A stretch of 64,000 nucleotides of DNA from JAICXG01 sp036825615 (GTDB taxonomy: Bacteria; Verrucomicrobiota; Verrucomicrobiia; Chthoniobacterales; UBA10450). The first letter of the stretch is position 1, and every line of letters starts with the position of its first letter. Made by a program: the position numbers and the translations under genes. The DNA is taken from positions 62,001 through 126,000 of the forward strand of contig DAISXY010000003.1 of NCBI GenBank assembly GCA_036825615.1, read 5' to 3'. Positions 1 through 8,602 of the stretch are shown here, in pieces. The notes under the pieces are model-generated. The model did no database searches and was not told where the DNA came from. It was given only the letters and a program-made list of their open reading frames with translations.

Positions 1-1
1 G

Positions 2-1804
2 ATTGCGGAGGGTGCGAGGGGATTGCCCGACGCACGCGTCCGTTCGCTGATTCAGTGGATCGGCGAGAGAATGTGCGCAGGTGTTCGTGTTCCGGGCGAA
101 GGCCGACCGGTTGAAGGTGCAAAGTGGGACGACCTCCGCGTTCTAATCTTCACCGAGTACGACGACACCAAGCGATACATCGTCGAGATGCTCAGGACCG
201 CGATTGCCGGAACTCACCTGGCCGACCACCGCATCGAAGTCTTCCACGGGCCGACACCGCCGATGAAGCGCGAGGCGATCAAGCGCGCATTCAATCTCCC
301 GCCTGCTGAGCATCCGGTCCGCATTCTTGTTGCGACCGATGCAGCGCGTGAAGGGCTAAACCTACAAGCCCACTGCTACAATCTCTTTCACATCGACGTT
401 CCGTGGAATCCCAGCCGTCTCGAGCAACGGAATGGCCGCATCGACCGGAAGATGCAGCCGGCGAGTGCGGTCTTCTGTCATTATTTCGTTTACGTAGACC
501 GCCCTGAAGATCGCGTTCTTCGTGCTCTAGTCCGGAAGACGGAAACCATCCGAAGGGAACTCGGTAGTCTTGCGGATATTCTCGAAGCGCGTCTCGCATC
601 GACCCTGAATCACGGCATCGCGCACGATTCCGTCGGCCGTTTGGAACAGCAGATTGCCGACGAGGGCATCGACCCGGAGAAGCAGGCGATCACCGAAGAA
701 GAGTTGGAAGTCACGCGCGAACGGCGCGATCAGCTGGAGCAGCAGATCGACACATTGCGCGGGCGAATCAACGAAGCCAAACGCTGGATCGGGCTGGAAA
801 GTGATGAGTTGCGTGATGCGTTGTCCTGCTCGCTGGAGATCCTCGGGAGCGAAGCGCTGAAGCCGGTGGAATCAAACAACGGCGGCCCTCCGCGCTACAT
901 CTTCCCGAGTCTCGACACCAGACGTGGCGCGGACCCGACGTGGGCAGCAACACTAGATAGTCTGCGCGTTCCGCCGGACGAAGGAAAACGTGATCACGCG
1001 TGGCGAAAGGAATCTCCGATTCGTCCGGTTGTCTTTTCGGCCCCGGATGAAATCGACGATGACATCGTTCAACTCCATCTTTCCCATCGCGTCGTTCAGC
1101 GCCTGCTCGGCCGGTTCTCCGCGCAGGGTTTTGTGCATCACGATCTGTCCCGCGCTTGTTTGGCCCAAAGCGATGATGCCATTCCGCGCGTCGTCCTTCT
1201 TGGTCGCCTTTCCCTTTATGGAGCGGGCGCCGTTCGGCTCCACGATGAACTCCTCACCGTCACGGCCAAGTGGACGCCTCCGGCCAACCGTCACGATTCG
1301 CTGACACCGTATGCGCGCGAAGCCGAAGCGCGGACGTTAGAGCTGCTCGACGACGCGATGAAGGCAAACGCCAGCCGCTCGATCCCCGAACCTGTGGTCG
1401 AAAAGCTGAAGGCCGCGATCGAACGCGACATCACCGAGCTTCTCCCTCACTTGAATCATCGCGGCGAAGCTGCACGCATCGACGCTGAGAAGAGGCTGAC
1501 GCAACGCGGCCGAGCAGAGTCCGAATCACTGAAAAAGATCCTCGAGGATCAGAAGCGGCGAGTTGCCGCGGAGTTGGGCAAGTCGCCTGATCTCCAGACC
1601 TATCTCAACCTCGGCGCTGGGCACGCGCCGGATGAAAGCGAGCGACGGCAGTATGAAGCCAATCGCCGGTATTGGGGCCGATGGCTGGCGAACGTTGACC
1701 AAGACATCAATACGGAGCCGTCGCGTATTCTCGATTTCTACAACGTGAACACGTCGCGCATCGAGCCGGTTGGTATCGCTTACCTTTGGCCAATCACTGG
1801 ATGA
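2..1804 (+). CDS. drmD: DISARM SNF2-like helicase DrmD, C-terminal part
   Basis: This is the C-terminal ~600 residues of an SF2/SNF2-type helicase. The frame is open to the left edge of the window, so the N-terminal ATPase half (Walker A, DExx) lies outside. The helicase C-terminal domain is clear: VLIFTEYDDTKRYI near residue 45, then motif V (ILVATDAAREGLNLQ) and motif VI (PSRLEQRNGRIDRK) with its arginine finger. A helical, charged region follows at about residues 205-260, then an unassigned C-terminal region. DrmD is the helicase that defines class 1 DISARM with DrmMI. The name rests on domain type plus the downstream drmMI, drmA, drmB and drmC. The stop overlaps the next start (ATGA), which suggests translational coupling. 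It probably works on incoming foreign DNA in the cytoplasm. A RapA/HepA-like helicase outside DISARM would look similar, but the context argues against that. Confidence 0.82.
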   Translation: MAEGARGLPDARVRSLIQWIGERMCAGVRVPGEGRPVEGAKWDDLRVLIFTEYDDTKRYIVEMLRTAIAGTHLADHRIEVFHGPTPPMKREAIKRAFNLPPAEHPVRILVATDAAREGLNLQAHCYNLFHIDVPWNPSRLEQRNGRIDRKMQPASAVFCHYFVYVDRPEDRVLRALVRKTETIRRELGSLADILEARLASTLNHGIAHDSVGRLEQQIADEGIDPEKQAITEEELEVTRERRDQLEQQIDTLRGRINEAKRWIGLESDELRDALSCSLEILGSEALKPVESNNGGPPRYIFPSLDTRRGADPTWAATLDSLRVPPDEGKRDHAWRKESPIRPVVFSAPDEIDDDIVQLHLSHRVVQRLLGRFSAQGFVHHDLSRACLAQSDDAIPRVVLLGRLSLYGAGAVRLHDELLTVTAKWTPPANRHDSLTPYAREAEARTLELLDDAMKANASRSIPEPVVEKLKAAIERDITELLPHLNHRGEAARIDAEKRLTQRGRAESESLKKILEDQKRRVAAELGKSPDLQTYLNLGAGHAPDESERRQYEANRRYWGRWLANVDQDINTEPSRILDFYNVNTSRIEPVGIAYLWPITG

Positions 1805-2406
1805 GCCGCATGACATCTCCAGATCCTTTTGCGCGAACGGTTCGCCTGCGGATCAAAATCAGCGACGGACAGCTTCATCTCGCAGATGGATCGGCGTTAC
1901 CTGCATTGGCGAAAGATACCGAAGCTGAATTAACACTGCCTGCGTTCGCAATTGTCGATGACGCGACACGTGCGCGCCTCACGGGCGAAATGAATGTTCG
2001 CTTTCTTCCAAAAGGCTTCACGCTCTACGCCAGGTTACAGCGCGAGAGAGTCCCAGCTGACCTAACGAAATCCGTTCAGCATTGGCGTCTTCGATCCGGT
2101 GTGCACGGCGGATTCGTCGCCTTTGAATTGCAGGACCTACTTTGGCTGACGTTGCGGCAAGGTAAGCCGGGGCAGCTACAGGACTGTCCAATCAACATTC
2201 CTTCTCTTAACACGACCGCTGCTAGCGTTAACGAAGGGTACACAAAAATCTCCGTCGCGTACGAACCAACGAGACGCTCGCACACCGGCAACGTCTTCCG
2301 TTGTGTCTACGCGGAAGGTGCCGGAGGAATACTGGAGCCGCTCGATAAGATCCGCGCTTCCATAGAGGCGAACCCACCTGCGCCGGAGGAGCCGCGACTG
2401 CTGTAG
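1801..2406 (+). CDS. Unrecognised DISARM-operon protein, about 201 aa
   Basis: I do not recognise this family. The ATG at 1801 overlaps the drmD stop (ATGA), and the stop lies 2 nt before the drmMI start, so the gene sits inside the operon. A second ATG at 1810 and a TTG at 1786 are other possible starts. The protein has no signal peptide or membrane segment and no motif I can name. Alternating hydrophobic residues (VRLRIKISDGQLHLADGSAL near the N-terminus) suggest a beta-rich fold. A proline- and glutamate-rich tail ends the protein. Its fixed place between helicase and methylase suggests an accessory role in DISARM, for example as an adaptor, but that is inference from position only. Confidence 0.7.
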   Translation: MSRMTSPDPFARTVRLRIKISDGQLHLADGSALPALAKDTEAELTLPAFAIVDDATRARLTGEMNVRFLPKGFTLYARLQRERVPADLTKSVQHWRLRSGVHGGFVAFELQDLLWLTLRQGKPGQLQDCPINIPSLNTTAASVNEGYTKISVAYEPTRRSHTGNVFRCVYAEGAGGILEPLDKIRASIEANPPAPEEPRLL

Positions 2407-2408
2407 CG

Positions 2409-5400
2409 ATGGCCGTCGATCCCGCAATTCGCTATCACCAGGCGTGGCTCGGCTACTTGCAGCCGGAAGGCCTCGTCGTCTCACCCGCCGCCCTGGTCGA
2501 TTCGCAGGTGATGCTGCCTCGCGCTCCGATCCAGCTTCAGGAGCGGTTCATTCCTTTTGTTTCCGAAGTCGAGCACGATGGCCGTGGCACACTCGCCGCG
2601 CTCACGGATGTGCCGGCGTTCCTTACCGGTTTTCTCGAGTGGCCGCGCGATCTCCTGGTGGGCGCAACGAATGATTCGGCGATCCCTGACTCATTACGTG
2701 TTCCACTTCCAGAGTTCGGCGAAACACTCGAGCCAGGCTTCGCGTTTCAGCGGCCAAACGGGAACGTCTCCGATCCCGATTGGCTTTTGATCGGCAAGGT
2801 CCTGCCGATCGGCACTGATCTCGATGCGCGCAATACCGCCGACGAGCGCGCCTGGTCTGCCTCGGAGAGCCAGCGCTTTGAGCGCTTGATGCGCGACACC
2901 GGTATTACGATCGGCCTGCTCTTCAACGGCACGCATATCCGGCTCATCTACAAGCCGGTCGGCGAATCTGCCGGTACGCTCACGTTCCCAATCGGCGCGA
3001 TGCGTGAAGTTTCGGGCCGGCCGATATTGGCCGCGTTTCATCTTCTCCTCGATCGCTATCGCCTCCTCGCCGCTCCTAATGAGGCGCGCCTGCCCGCGCT
3101 ACTGAAGCGCAGCCGCGAATATCAGAGCCGGGTTTCCACCACGCTGGCGCGGCAGGTTCTCGAGTCTCTCTACGAGCTGCTGCGCGGGTTTGAAGCCGCG
3201 AACGAACATGCGCGCGGCGAACTGCTGCGCGATGCGCTTCACGATAAGCCGGACGACGTCTACTCGGGTCTTTTGACCGTTTTGCTGCGGCTCGTCTTCC
3301 TTCTGTTCGCCGAAGACCGCGGGCTCCTGCCGAGTTCCTCTGTTTATCTTCGGAACTATTCCGTCCACGGATTGTTCGAGCGTCTCCGCGTCGATAACGA
3401 ACGGTATCCCGACACGATGGATCATCGCTACGGCGCGTGGGCACAGCTCCTCGCCCTCTTTCAGGCCGTGCACGATGGCTGTGGTCATCCGCAGATGAAG
3501 ATGCCGGCGCGCAGCGGCTATCTTTTCGATCCGGCCCGTTTTCCTTTTCTTAATGGCGCCTCCCTCAGCGAGCGGCGGCTTCCGCTTGTCAGCGACGGAA
3601 CCATCTACCGCGTTCTAGAAAAGCTCCTCATTTTGGAGGGTGAACGGTTGTCCTACCGGACGCTCGATGTCGAAGAGATCGGCAGCGTTTACCAGACGGT
3701 CATGGGCTTCAAACTCAAGATCGCCCGCGGCCAGATGATCGCGCTCTCGGGAAAGCGAAAGCACAAGAGTGAAGTCGCCGCGCCCGTTGCGATTGATCTC
3801 GATGAATTGCTCGCTGTCGAAGCGAAAGACCGCGGCAAATGGCTGAAGGAGCGCGCCGCGCATGAGATAACCGGCAATGCCGTCACGCTCCTTAAGCAAG
3901 CGGCGAAGATTGACGATCTTCTCATCGCGCTGGACAGACGCATCGCGCGCAACGCCACGCCGCACGTCATTCACGCCGGCGGACTCATCCTCCAGCCGAC
4001 CGACGAACGTCGCAGGTCGGGCTCGCATTACACGCCGCGCGCGCTCACGGAGCCAATCGTTCGAAAGACGCTCGCCCCCGTTCTGCAGCGGCTTGGTGAG
4101 AATCCTACACCAAAACAGATCCTCGACCTGAAGGTGTGCGACATCGCGATGGGTTCCGGCGCCTTCCTCGTCGAAGCCTGCCGCCAGCTCGGTGACGCTT
4201 TGGTTAAAGCGTGGGGTGTGCACGGTGAACGTCCGCCCATTCCCGCCGATGAAGATGAGGTCCTGCTCGCCCGCCGCATCATCGCGCAACGCTGTTTGTA
4301 TGGCGTCGATCGCAACGCGATGGCCACCGATCTCGCGAAGCTTTCCTTGTGGCTTGCGACTCTGGCGCGGGATCATCCCTTCACCTTCCTTGATCACGCA
4401 TTTCGCACCGGTGACAGCCTGGTTGGCCTTTCGCGGAAACAAATCACCCGCTTTCACTGGGATGATAAAGCGCGCGCCGATCAGTTCGTCTTCGGGCAAA
4501 ACGAACTCGAGAAAATCATCGGCCGCGTTTCTGCGTACCGCCGCGAGATCCTGGATGCTGGTGACTTCGCCCCGCCGGAGCTAAAGCGACAGAAGCTGAC
4601 TGCCGCAGATGATGAACTGCAAAAGGTGCGTCGCGCGGGCGACCTCTGCATTCGCGCGTTCTTTGAGCGCAAGAATGCAAAAGCCCGCAATGCGGAGCGC
4701 GAAGAAGCGCTGGCCCGCTTCGGCGAAGTAATGTCGGAAGCACAACGCTTTAACTTCACGCCGCTCATGCAGCTTGATGCTGAAATCGCGCTTTTCCGTG
4801 GCGACAAACCGACCAGCGAAAAACCGATCACGCCGTTCCATTGGGATATTGAGTTCCCCGAAGTCTTCGACCGCGAGAACGGCGGCTTCGACGCCATCGT
4901 CGGCAACCCGCCTTATGCCGGTGTTGTTCAAGCAGGAATTGCGTTCGGCGACAGATACACAGATTTCCTACGCGATCGCTTTGCGCCCGCAGGAGGAAAG
5001 ACTGACTTAATTGCATTCTTTTTCCGTCGAGCGTTCCAGCTCCTTCGAGAAAACGCTGCAGCGGGTCTAATCGCGACTAATACTGTGGCGCAGGGCGACA
5101 CGCGTGAAAGCGGGCTGGCCCAAATATGCGACGCCGGCGGCGAGATATATGACGTGGACAAGCGGATCCGGTGGCCAGGTAGTGCGAGTGTCATCGTTAC
5201 GAGGATTCTGTTCAGCAGAGGATGGTCTCCCCGGCCGAAGTTACTGAACGACCGACCGGTTGATCGTATTACAGCATTCCTGTTTCACAGCGGTGGTAAT
5301 CATAATCCCAGCAAGCTCGTCTGCGTTTCAGCGATTTCATCGAAAGGGGTCGTACCATACGGAATGGGGTTTGTTTTCGATGATGGATCCGCAGAGAACG

Positions 5401-6419
5401 CGTCTATCGCTGAGATGCGCGATCTGCTAAAGCGAGAACCTCATTCAGAGGAATGTATCAAGCGATTCCTTGGAGGCGAGGACCTGAACTCGCTGCCAGA
5501 CCTTACGCCAGAACGGTTCATCATCGACTTCGATGATCTCGATGAAGTCGCGGCCCGGAAATGGCGAGGCGCGATGGCAATTGTAGAACGAATGGTTAAG
5601 CCCGCACGAATGCGGCTTACTACTCAATCAGGAGCGGAAGGGCTAAAACGGTTTTGGTGGCGGTTCGCTTACCAAGCAAAGCAGTTGACCGAAGCGAAGC
5701 GCCATCTGTCTCGCGTGCTGGTCACGTCCCAAACGAGCAAGTACCGCGCTTTCGCATTCATTCCATCATCCTGGGTTGTAGATCAAAAGGTCGTCGGGTT
5801 CGCGCAAGAAAATTGGGAATTCTTCTGCGTCATGCAGGGTCGCATGCATGATGCGTGGTCAACTTTCTTTGGTTCGACAATGAAGGATGATCCGGTATAC
5901 ACGCCGAGCGACTGCTTCGACACGTTCCCGTTCCCCGCCGGGTGGCAGACGGACGCGGCGCTGGAGGCTGCGGGGCGCGAGTATTACGAGGTGCGGGCCG
6001 CGCTGATGGTGCGCCACAACGAGGGCCTCACCACCACCTATAACCGCTTCCACAATCCCGACGAAAGCGACCCGGACATCGTGCGTCTGCGCGAGTTGCA
6101 CGCGCAGATGGACCGCGCGGTCCTCGCCGCCTACGGCTGGTCTGACATTCCCACCGCCTGCGAGTTCATCCCCGACTATTTCGATGAACCTGCCGAAGGC
6201 GGCGATCCCATTCCCAAAAGCATCCGCTATCGCTGGCCCGACGCTGTACGCGATGAAGTGCTCGCAAGACTTTTGAAATTGAATGCGGAGCGTGCCGAAG
6301 AGGAGAAGCTCGCCGGAGCGGCAGCTACTTCTTCCTCGAAAGCAACGACACGGAAGCGCAGCAGTAAGAAGCGATCCGCGCCGCCAACCGACACCACACA
6401 CGCTGCGTTGTTCAGCTAA
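2409..6419 (+). CDS. drmMI: DISARM adenine-specific DNA methyltransferase DrmMI
   Basis: Large (1336 aa) N6-adenine DNA methyltransferase of the Eco57I/type IIG-like group. The SAM-binding motif I reads DIAMGSGAFLVEA at about residue 578. The catalytic motif IV is NPPYAG at about residue 832. A long N-terminal region of about 500 residues precedes the methylase core, and a target-recognition-like C-terminal part follows, ending in a Lys/Arg/Ser-rich tail. In class 1 DISARM this enzyme marks host DNA so that the helicase complex spares it. I see no PD-(D/E)XK or other nuclease motif at the N-terminus, so it looks like a methylase only. It is followed 3 nt later by the DUF262 gene. A BREX PglX or a type IIG enzyme would share the motifs; the neighbouring drmA, drmB and drmC decide the name. 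Confidence 0.85.
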   Translation: MAVDPAIRYHQAWLGYLQPEGLVVSPAALVDSQVMLPRAPIQLQERFIPFVSEVEHDGRGTLAALTDVPAFLTGFLEWPRDLLVGATNDSAIPDSLRVPLPEFGETLEPGFAFQRPNGNVSDPDWLLIGKVLPIGTDLDARNTADERAWSASESQRFERLMRDTGITIGLLFNGTHIRLIYKPVGESAGTLTFPIGAMREVSGRPILAAFHLLLDRYRLLAAPNEARLPALLKRSREYQSRVSTTLARQVLESLYELLRGFEAANEHARGELLRDALHDKPDDVYSGLLTVLLRLVFLLFAEDRGLLPSSSVYLRNYSVHGLFERLRVDNERYPDTMDHRYGAWAQLLALFQAVHDGCGHPQMKMPARSGYLFDPARFPFLNGASLSERRLPLVSDGTIYRVLEKLLILEGERLSYRTLDVEEIGSVYQTVMGFKLKIARGQMIALSGKRKHKSEVAAPVAIDLDELLAVEAKDRGKWLKERAAHEITGNAVTLLKQAAKIDDLLIALDRRIARNATPHVIHAGGLILQPTDERRRSGSHYTPRALTEPIVRKTLAPVLQRLGENPTPKQILDLKVCDIAMGSGAFLVEACRQLGDALVKAWGVHGERPPIPADEDEVLLARRIIAQRCLYGVDRNAMATDLAKLSLWLATLARDHPFTFLDHAFRTGDSLVGLSRKQITRFHWDDKARADQFVFGQNELEKIIGRVSAYRREILDAGDFAPPELKRQKLTAADDELQKVRRAGDLCIRAFFERKNAKARNAEREEALARFGEVMSEAQRFNFTPLMQLDAEIALFRGDKPTSEKPITPFHWDIEFPEVFDRENGGFDAIVGNPPYAGVVQAGIAFGDRYTDFLRDRFAPAGGKTDLIAFFFRRAFQLLRENAAAGLIATNTVAQGDTRESGLAQICDAGGEIYDVDKRIRWPGSASVIVTRILFSRGWSPRPKLLNDRPVDRITAFLFHSGGNHNPSKLVCVSAISSKGVVPYGMGFVFDDGSAENASIAEMRDLLKREPHSEECIKRFLGGEDLNSLPDLTPERFIIDFDDLDEVAARKWRGAMAIVERMVKPARMRLTTQSGAEGLKRFWWRFAYQAKQLTEAKRHLSRVLVTSQTSKYRAFAFIPSSWVVDQKVVGFAQENWEFFCVMQGRMHDAWSTFFGSTMKDDPVYTPSDCFDTFPFPAGWQTDAALEAAGREYYEVRAALMVRHNEGLTTTYNRFHNPDESDPDIVRLRELHAQMDRAVLAAYGWSDIPTACEFIPDYFDEPAEGGDPIPKSIRYRWPDAVRDEVLARLLKLNAERAEEEKLAGAAATSSSKATTRKRSSKKRSAPPTDTTHAALFS

Positions 6420-6422
6420 TCA

Positions 6423-8312
6423 ATGGCAAGCGCACTAAAATCACTGAGCGAGTTCTTCAACCGCCGAATTTACCGGATTCCCGATTATCAGCGCGGCTAC
6501 GCTTGGGAACGAGCCCAGCTGGAAGACTTTTGGGATGACCTAAAACGGCTCAGTGATGACCGCTCTCACTACACCGGCCAGGTAACACTCGAAGAAGTCT
6601 CGCGAGAGCGGTGGAAGACATGGGATGAGGAGGAGCGGTGGCTGCTCAGCGATGGGTGGAAGCCATTCTATGTTGTGGATGGGCAGCAACGGCTGACAAC
6701 CTCGATCATTCTGCTCAAAGCTATCCTCGATCGGCACAAAGGGAAATCGCCGCTAGGTACCGACAGCAAAGAGGAATTGACCGGTCGTTACCTTTATCGC
6801 CGGAACCGGGTTCTTACTTGCCCGATATTCGGCTACGAAAAAGACAATCCCAGCCACGAATTCTTTCGCGCCAGAATCCTCGGCGTCCCTTCAGCTAAGA
6901 GCGCTGATACAGAGACTAAGTACACAGCAAACCTCCAAAGCGCGTACGACTTCTTCAAGCGCAGGCTTGAGACTTTGAACAGCAAGGAGGTTCAGACGGT
7001 TTTCCAAAAGCTGACGAACCGGATTCGCTTCAATGAATACGAACTAGAAGACGACTTTGACGTGTTCGTGGCTTTCGAAACCATGAACAACCGCGGGAAG
7101 GATCTCTCGAAGCTCGAGCTGCTCAAGAACCGGTTGATCTATCTTTCCACTCTACTGCCGGTGGAAGGCGCACAGCAGAGACAGCTCCGGCAAAACATCA
7201 CAAACGCATGGAAGACCGTGTACGAGTACCTCGGGAAGGACAGCGAGAGCCCGCTCGACGACGATCAATTCCTGCGAGCCCACTGGATACTCTTCTTCGA
7301 CTACAGCCGCGCCGGGGCGGGTGAGTTTCACAACTTCCTGCTGAAAGATTTATTTACGACGCGATCTCTCGCCGCGGGAACCGTCACGCTGGAGTTGATC
7401 CAGGAGTATGTAACGAGCCTGCAACAAGCAGTGAAATGGTGGTGGGCGATTCACTTCCCGACCAAGGCGACAGTCTTACCGACGCCGATTCGCAAGGTTG
7501 TGGAGCGGCTCGGCCGGCTCGGTTACGGAGCATTCGAGCCGCTACTGATGGCAGCGTTGTTGCAAGGACCTGCGGACGAGGAAGTCGCCGAGTTGGTTCA
7601 GCAGGCAGAGCGTTTTGTGTTTCTAGCCGCACGACTTTCCGGCACGCGCAGTGACACCGGCAATTCTCATTTCTATCGACTGGCCGGAGACGTGTATCGG
7701 ACGAGGACCAGTGTGCGCGCTGCTGCCGATTCGGTGCGCTGGTGGGCGAATAGCTACTTCAACGTCGGAAGAGCGATCGTCGAAATGGAGGAGCGCTTTT
7801 CGCAAGAAGGCGGGCAGGGTTTCTACAGCTGGCGGGAACTGCGTTTCTTCCTCTTCGAGTATGAGCAGCACCTGAAAGCGCGAGCACATTCCAGCGCCTC
7901 GAAACTAAACTGGGATGACCTTGTGGCGTCGAAGCGCGATCACGTCACCGTCGAGCACATCTATCCTCAAACGCCGATCGCTGGGGAGTGGCCGGAATTT
8001 GAGCGGCTGAACGCCGAGCAACAACACCGGTTGCGGCATTCGTTAGGCAATCTGCTGCCGCTTTCGCGCCCAAAGAACTCCGAACTTTCGAATCAAAGCT
8101 TCGCGCGCAAGAAGCGCGGTCAAAATGGACGCGGATATTCGAACGGCTCATTCAGCGAAGGGGAGATTGCCCAAGAGACGAGCTGGACGCCGAAGCACGT
8201 CGTGAAGCGTGGTCTCGCGATGCTGGAGTTCCTGGAAAGCAGATGGGGCGTGTCGCTGGGCGACAAAGAGACGAAACTCCGCCTGCTCGGTCTGGGTAAC
8301 GTGGTGAACTGA
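6423..8312 (+). CDS. GmrSD-like DUF262/DUF1524 nuclease inside the DISARM operon
   Basis: 629-residue protein with the two domains of GmrSD type IV restriction enzymes fused in one chain. The N-terminal DUF262 domain shows IPDYQRGYAWE near residue 20 and the nucleotide-binding/hydrolysis motif DGQQRLTT at about residue 86. The C-terminal DUF1524 domain shows the HNH-like VEHIYPQ at about residue 510 and LGNLLPLS about 30 residues on. Known members use nucleotide hydrolysis to drive cleavage of modified phage DNA such as glucosylated hydroxymethylcytosine; here that is inferred from family. The start is 3 nt after the drmMI stop. It is not one of the canonical DISARM components, so this looks like cargo or an added layer against modified phage DNA. 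Domain assignment is firm; the substrate is unknown. Confidence 0.85.
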   Translation: MASALKSLSEFFNRRIYRIPDYQRGYAWERAQLEDFWDDLKRLSDDRSHYTGQVTLEEVSRERWKTWDEEERWLLSDGWKPFYVVDGQQRLTTSIILLKAILDRHKGKSPLGTDSKEELTGRYLYRRNRVLTCPIFGYEKDNPSHEFFRARILGVPSAKSADTETKYTANLQSAYDFFKRRLETLNSKEVQTVFQKLTNRIRFNEYELEDDFDVFVAFETMNNRGKDLSKLELLKNRLIYLSTLLPVEGAQQRQLRQNITNAWKTVYEYLGKDSESPLDDDQFLRAHWILFFDYSRAGAGEFHNFLLKDLFTTRSLAAGTVTLELIQEYVTSLQQAVKWWWAIHFPTKATVLPTPIRKVVERLGRLGYGAFEPLLMAALLQGPADEEVAELVQQAERFVFLAARLSGTRSDTGNSHFYRLAGDVYRTRTSVRAAADSVRWWANSYFNVGRAIVEMEERFSQEGGQGFYSWRELRFFLFEYEQHLKARAHSSASKLNWDDLVASKRDHVTVEHIYPQTPIAGEWPEFERLNAEQQHRLRHSLGNLLPLSRPKNSELSNQSFARKKRGQNGRGYSNGSFSEGEIAQETSWTPKHVVKRGLAMLEFLESRWGVSLGDKETKLRLLGLGNVVN

Positions 8313-8317
8313 CGAAG

Positions 8318-8587
8318 ATGAACTCGGTCGAAATTCACAGCGAAATAGACAGCGCGCTGAAGCTCGACGTCGCCGCGGCGGATGACAAGTACGCGTATAA
8401 AAACGAGCTACTACGGGACGCCGCATCGCGTTGCTACGCGACCGCTTTCATTGTCGCGACTGACGCGGGAATCGAGCAGCGCAGCAATCCGGCGGACACG
8501 GAAGAGCTGGATTTTCGCGATGATTCAGGCGGCGCCCGCACTTCCGGCCGTGGGCGGGCAATGCTGCTGGAGCGCGGGCAGCATTAG
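8318..8587 (+). CDS. Short ORF matching the DrmA N-terminus (partial paralogue)
   Basis: 89-residue ORF starting 5 nt after the DUF262 gene. Its first ~72 residues align without large gaps to the first ~72 of DrmA encoded at 11461: both begin M(N/T)SVEI.SE, share ALKLD, NELLR, IEQRS and DTEELDF, and end in an Asp/Gly-rich stretch. The match covers only the 5' end; residues after about 72 (ARTSGRGRAMLLERGQH) do not match, and the ORF stops 16 nt before the SrfB-like gene. It is either a decayed remnant of a second drmA cut short when the SrfB-like gene arrived, or a deliberately short DrmA N-terminal domain protein. The DNA of the two copies has clearly diverged, so the duplication is old, yet the frame is still open. 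Confidence 0.65.
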   Translation: MNSVEIHSEIDSALKLDVAAADDKYAYKNELLRDAASRCYATAFIVATDAGIEQRSNPADTEELDFRDDSGGARTSGRGRAMLLERGQH

Positions 8588-8602
8588 ATTCGTCTAAGCG
8601 AA

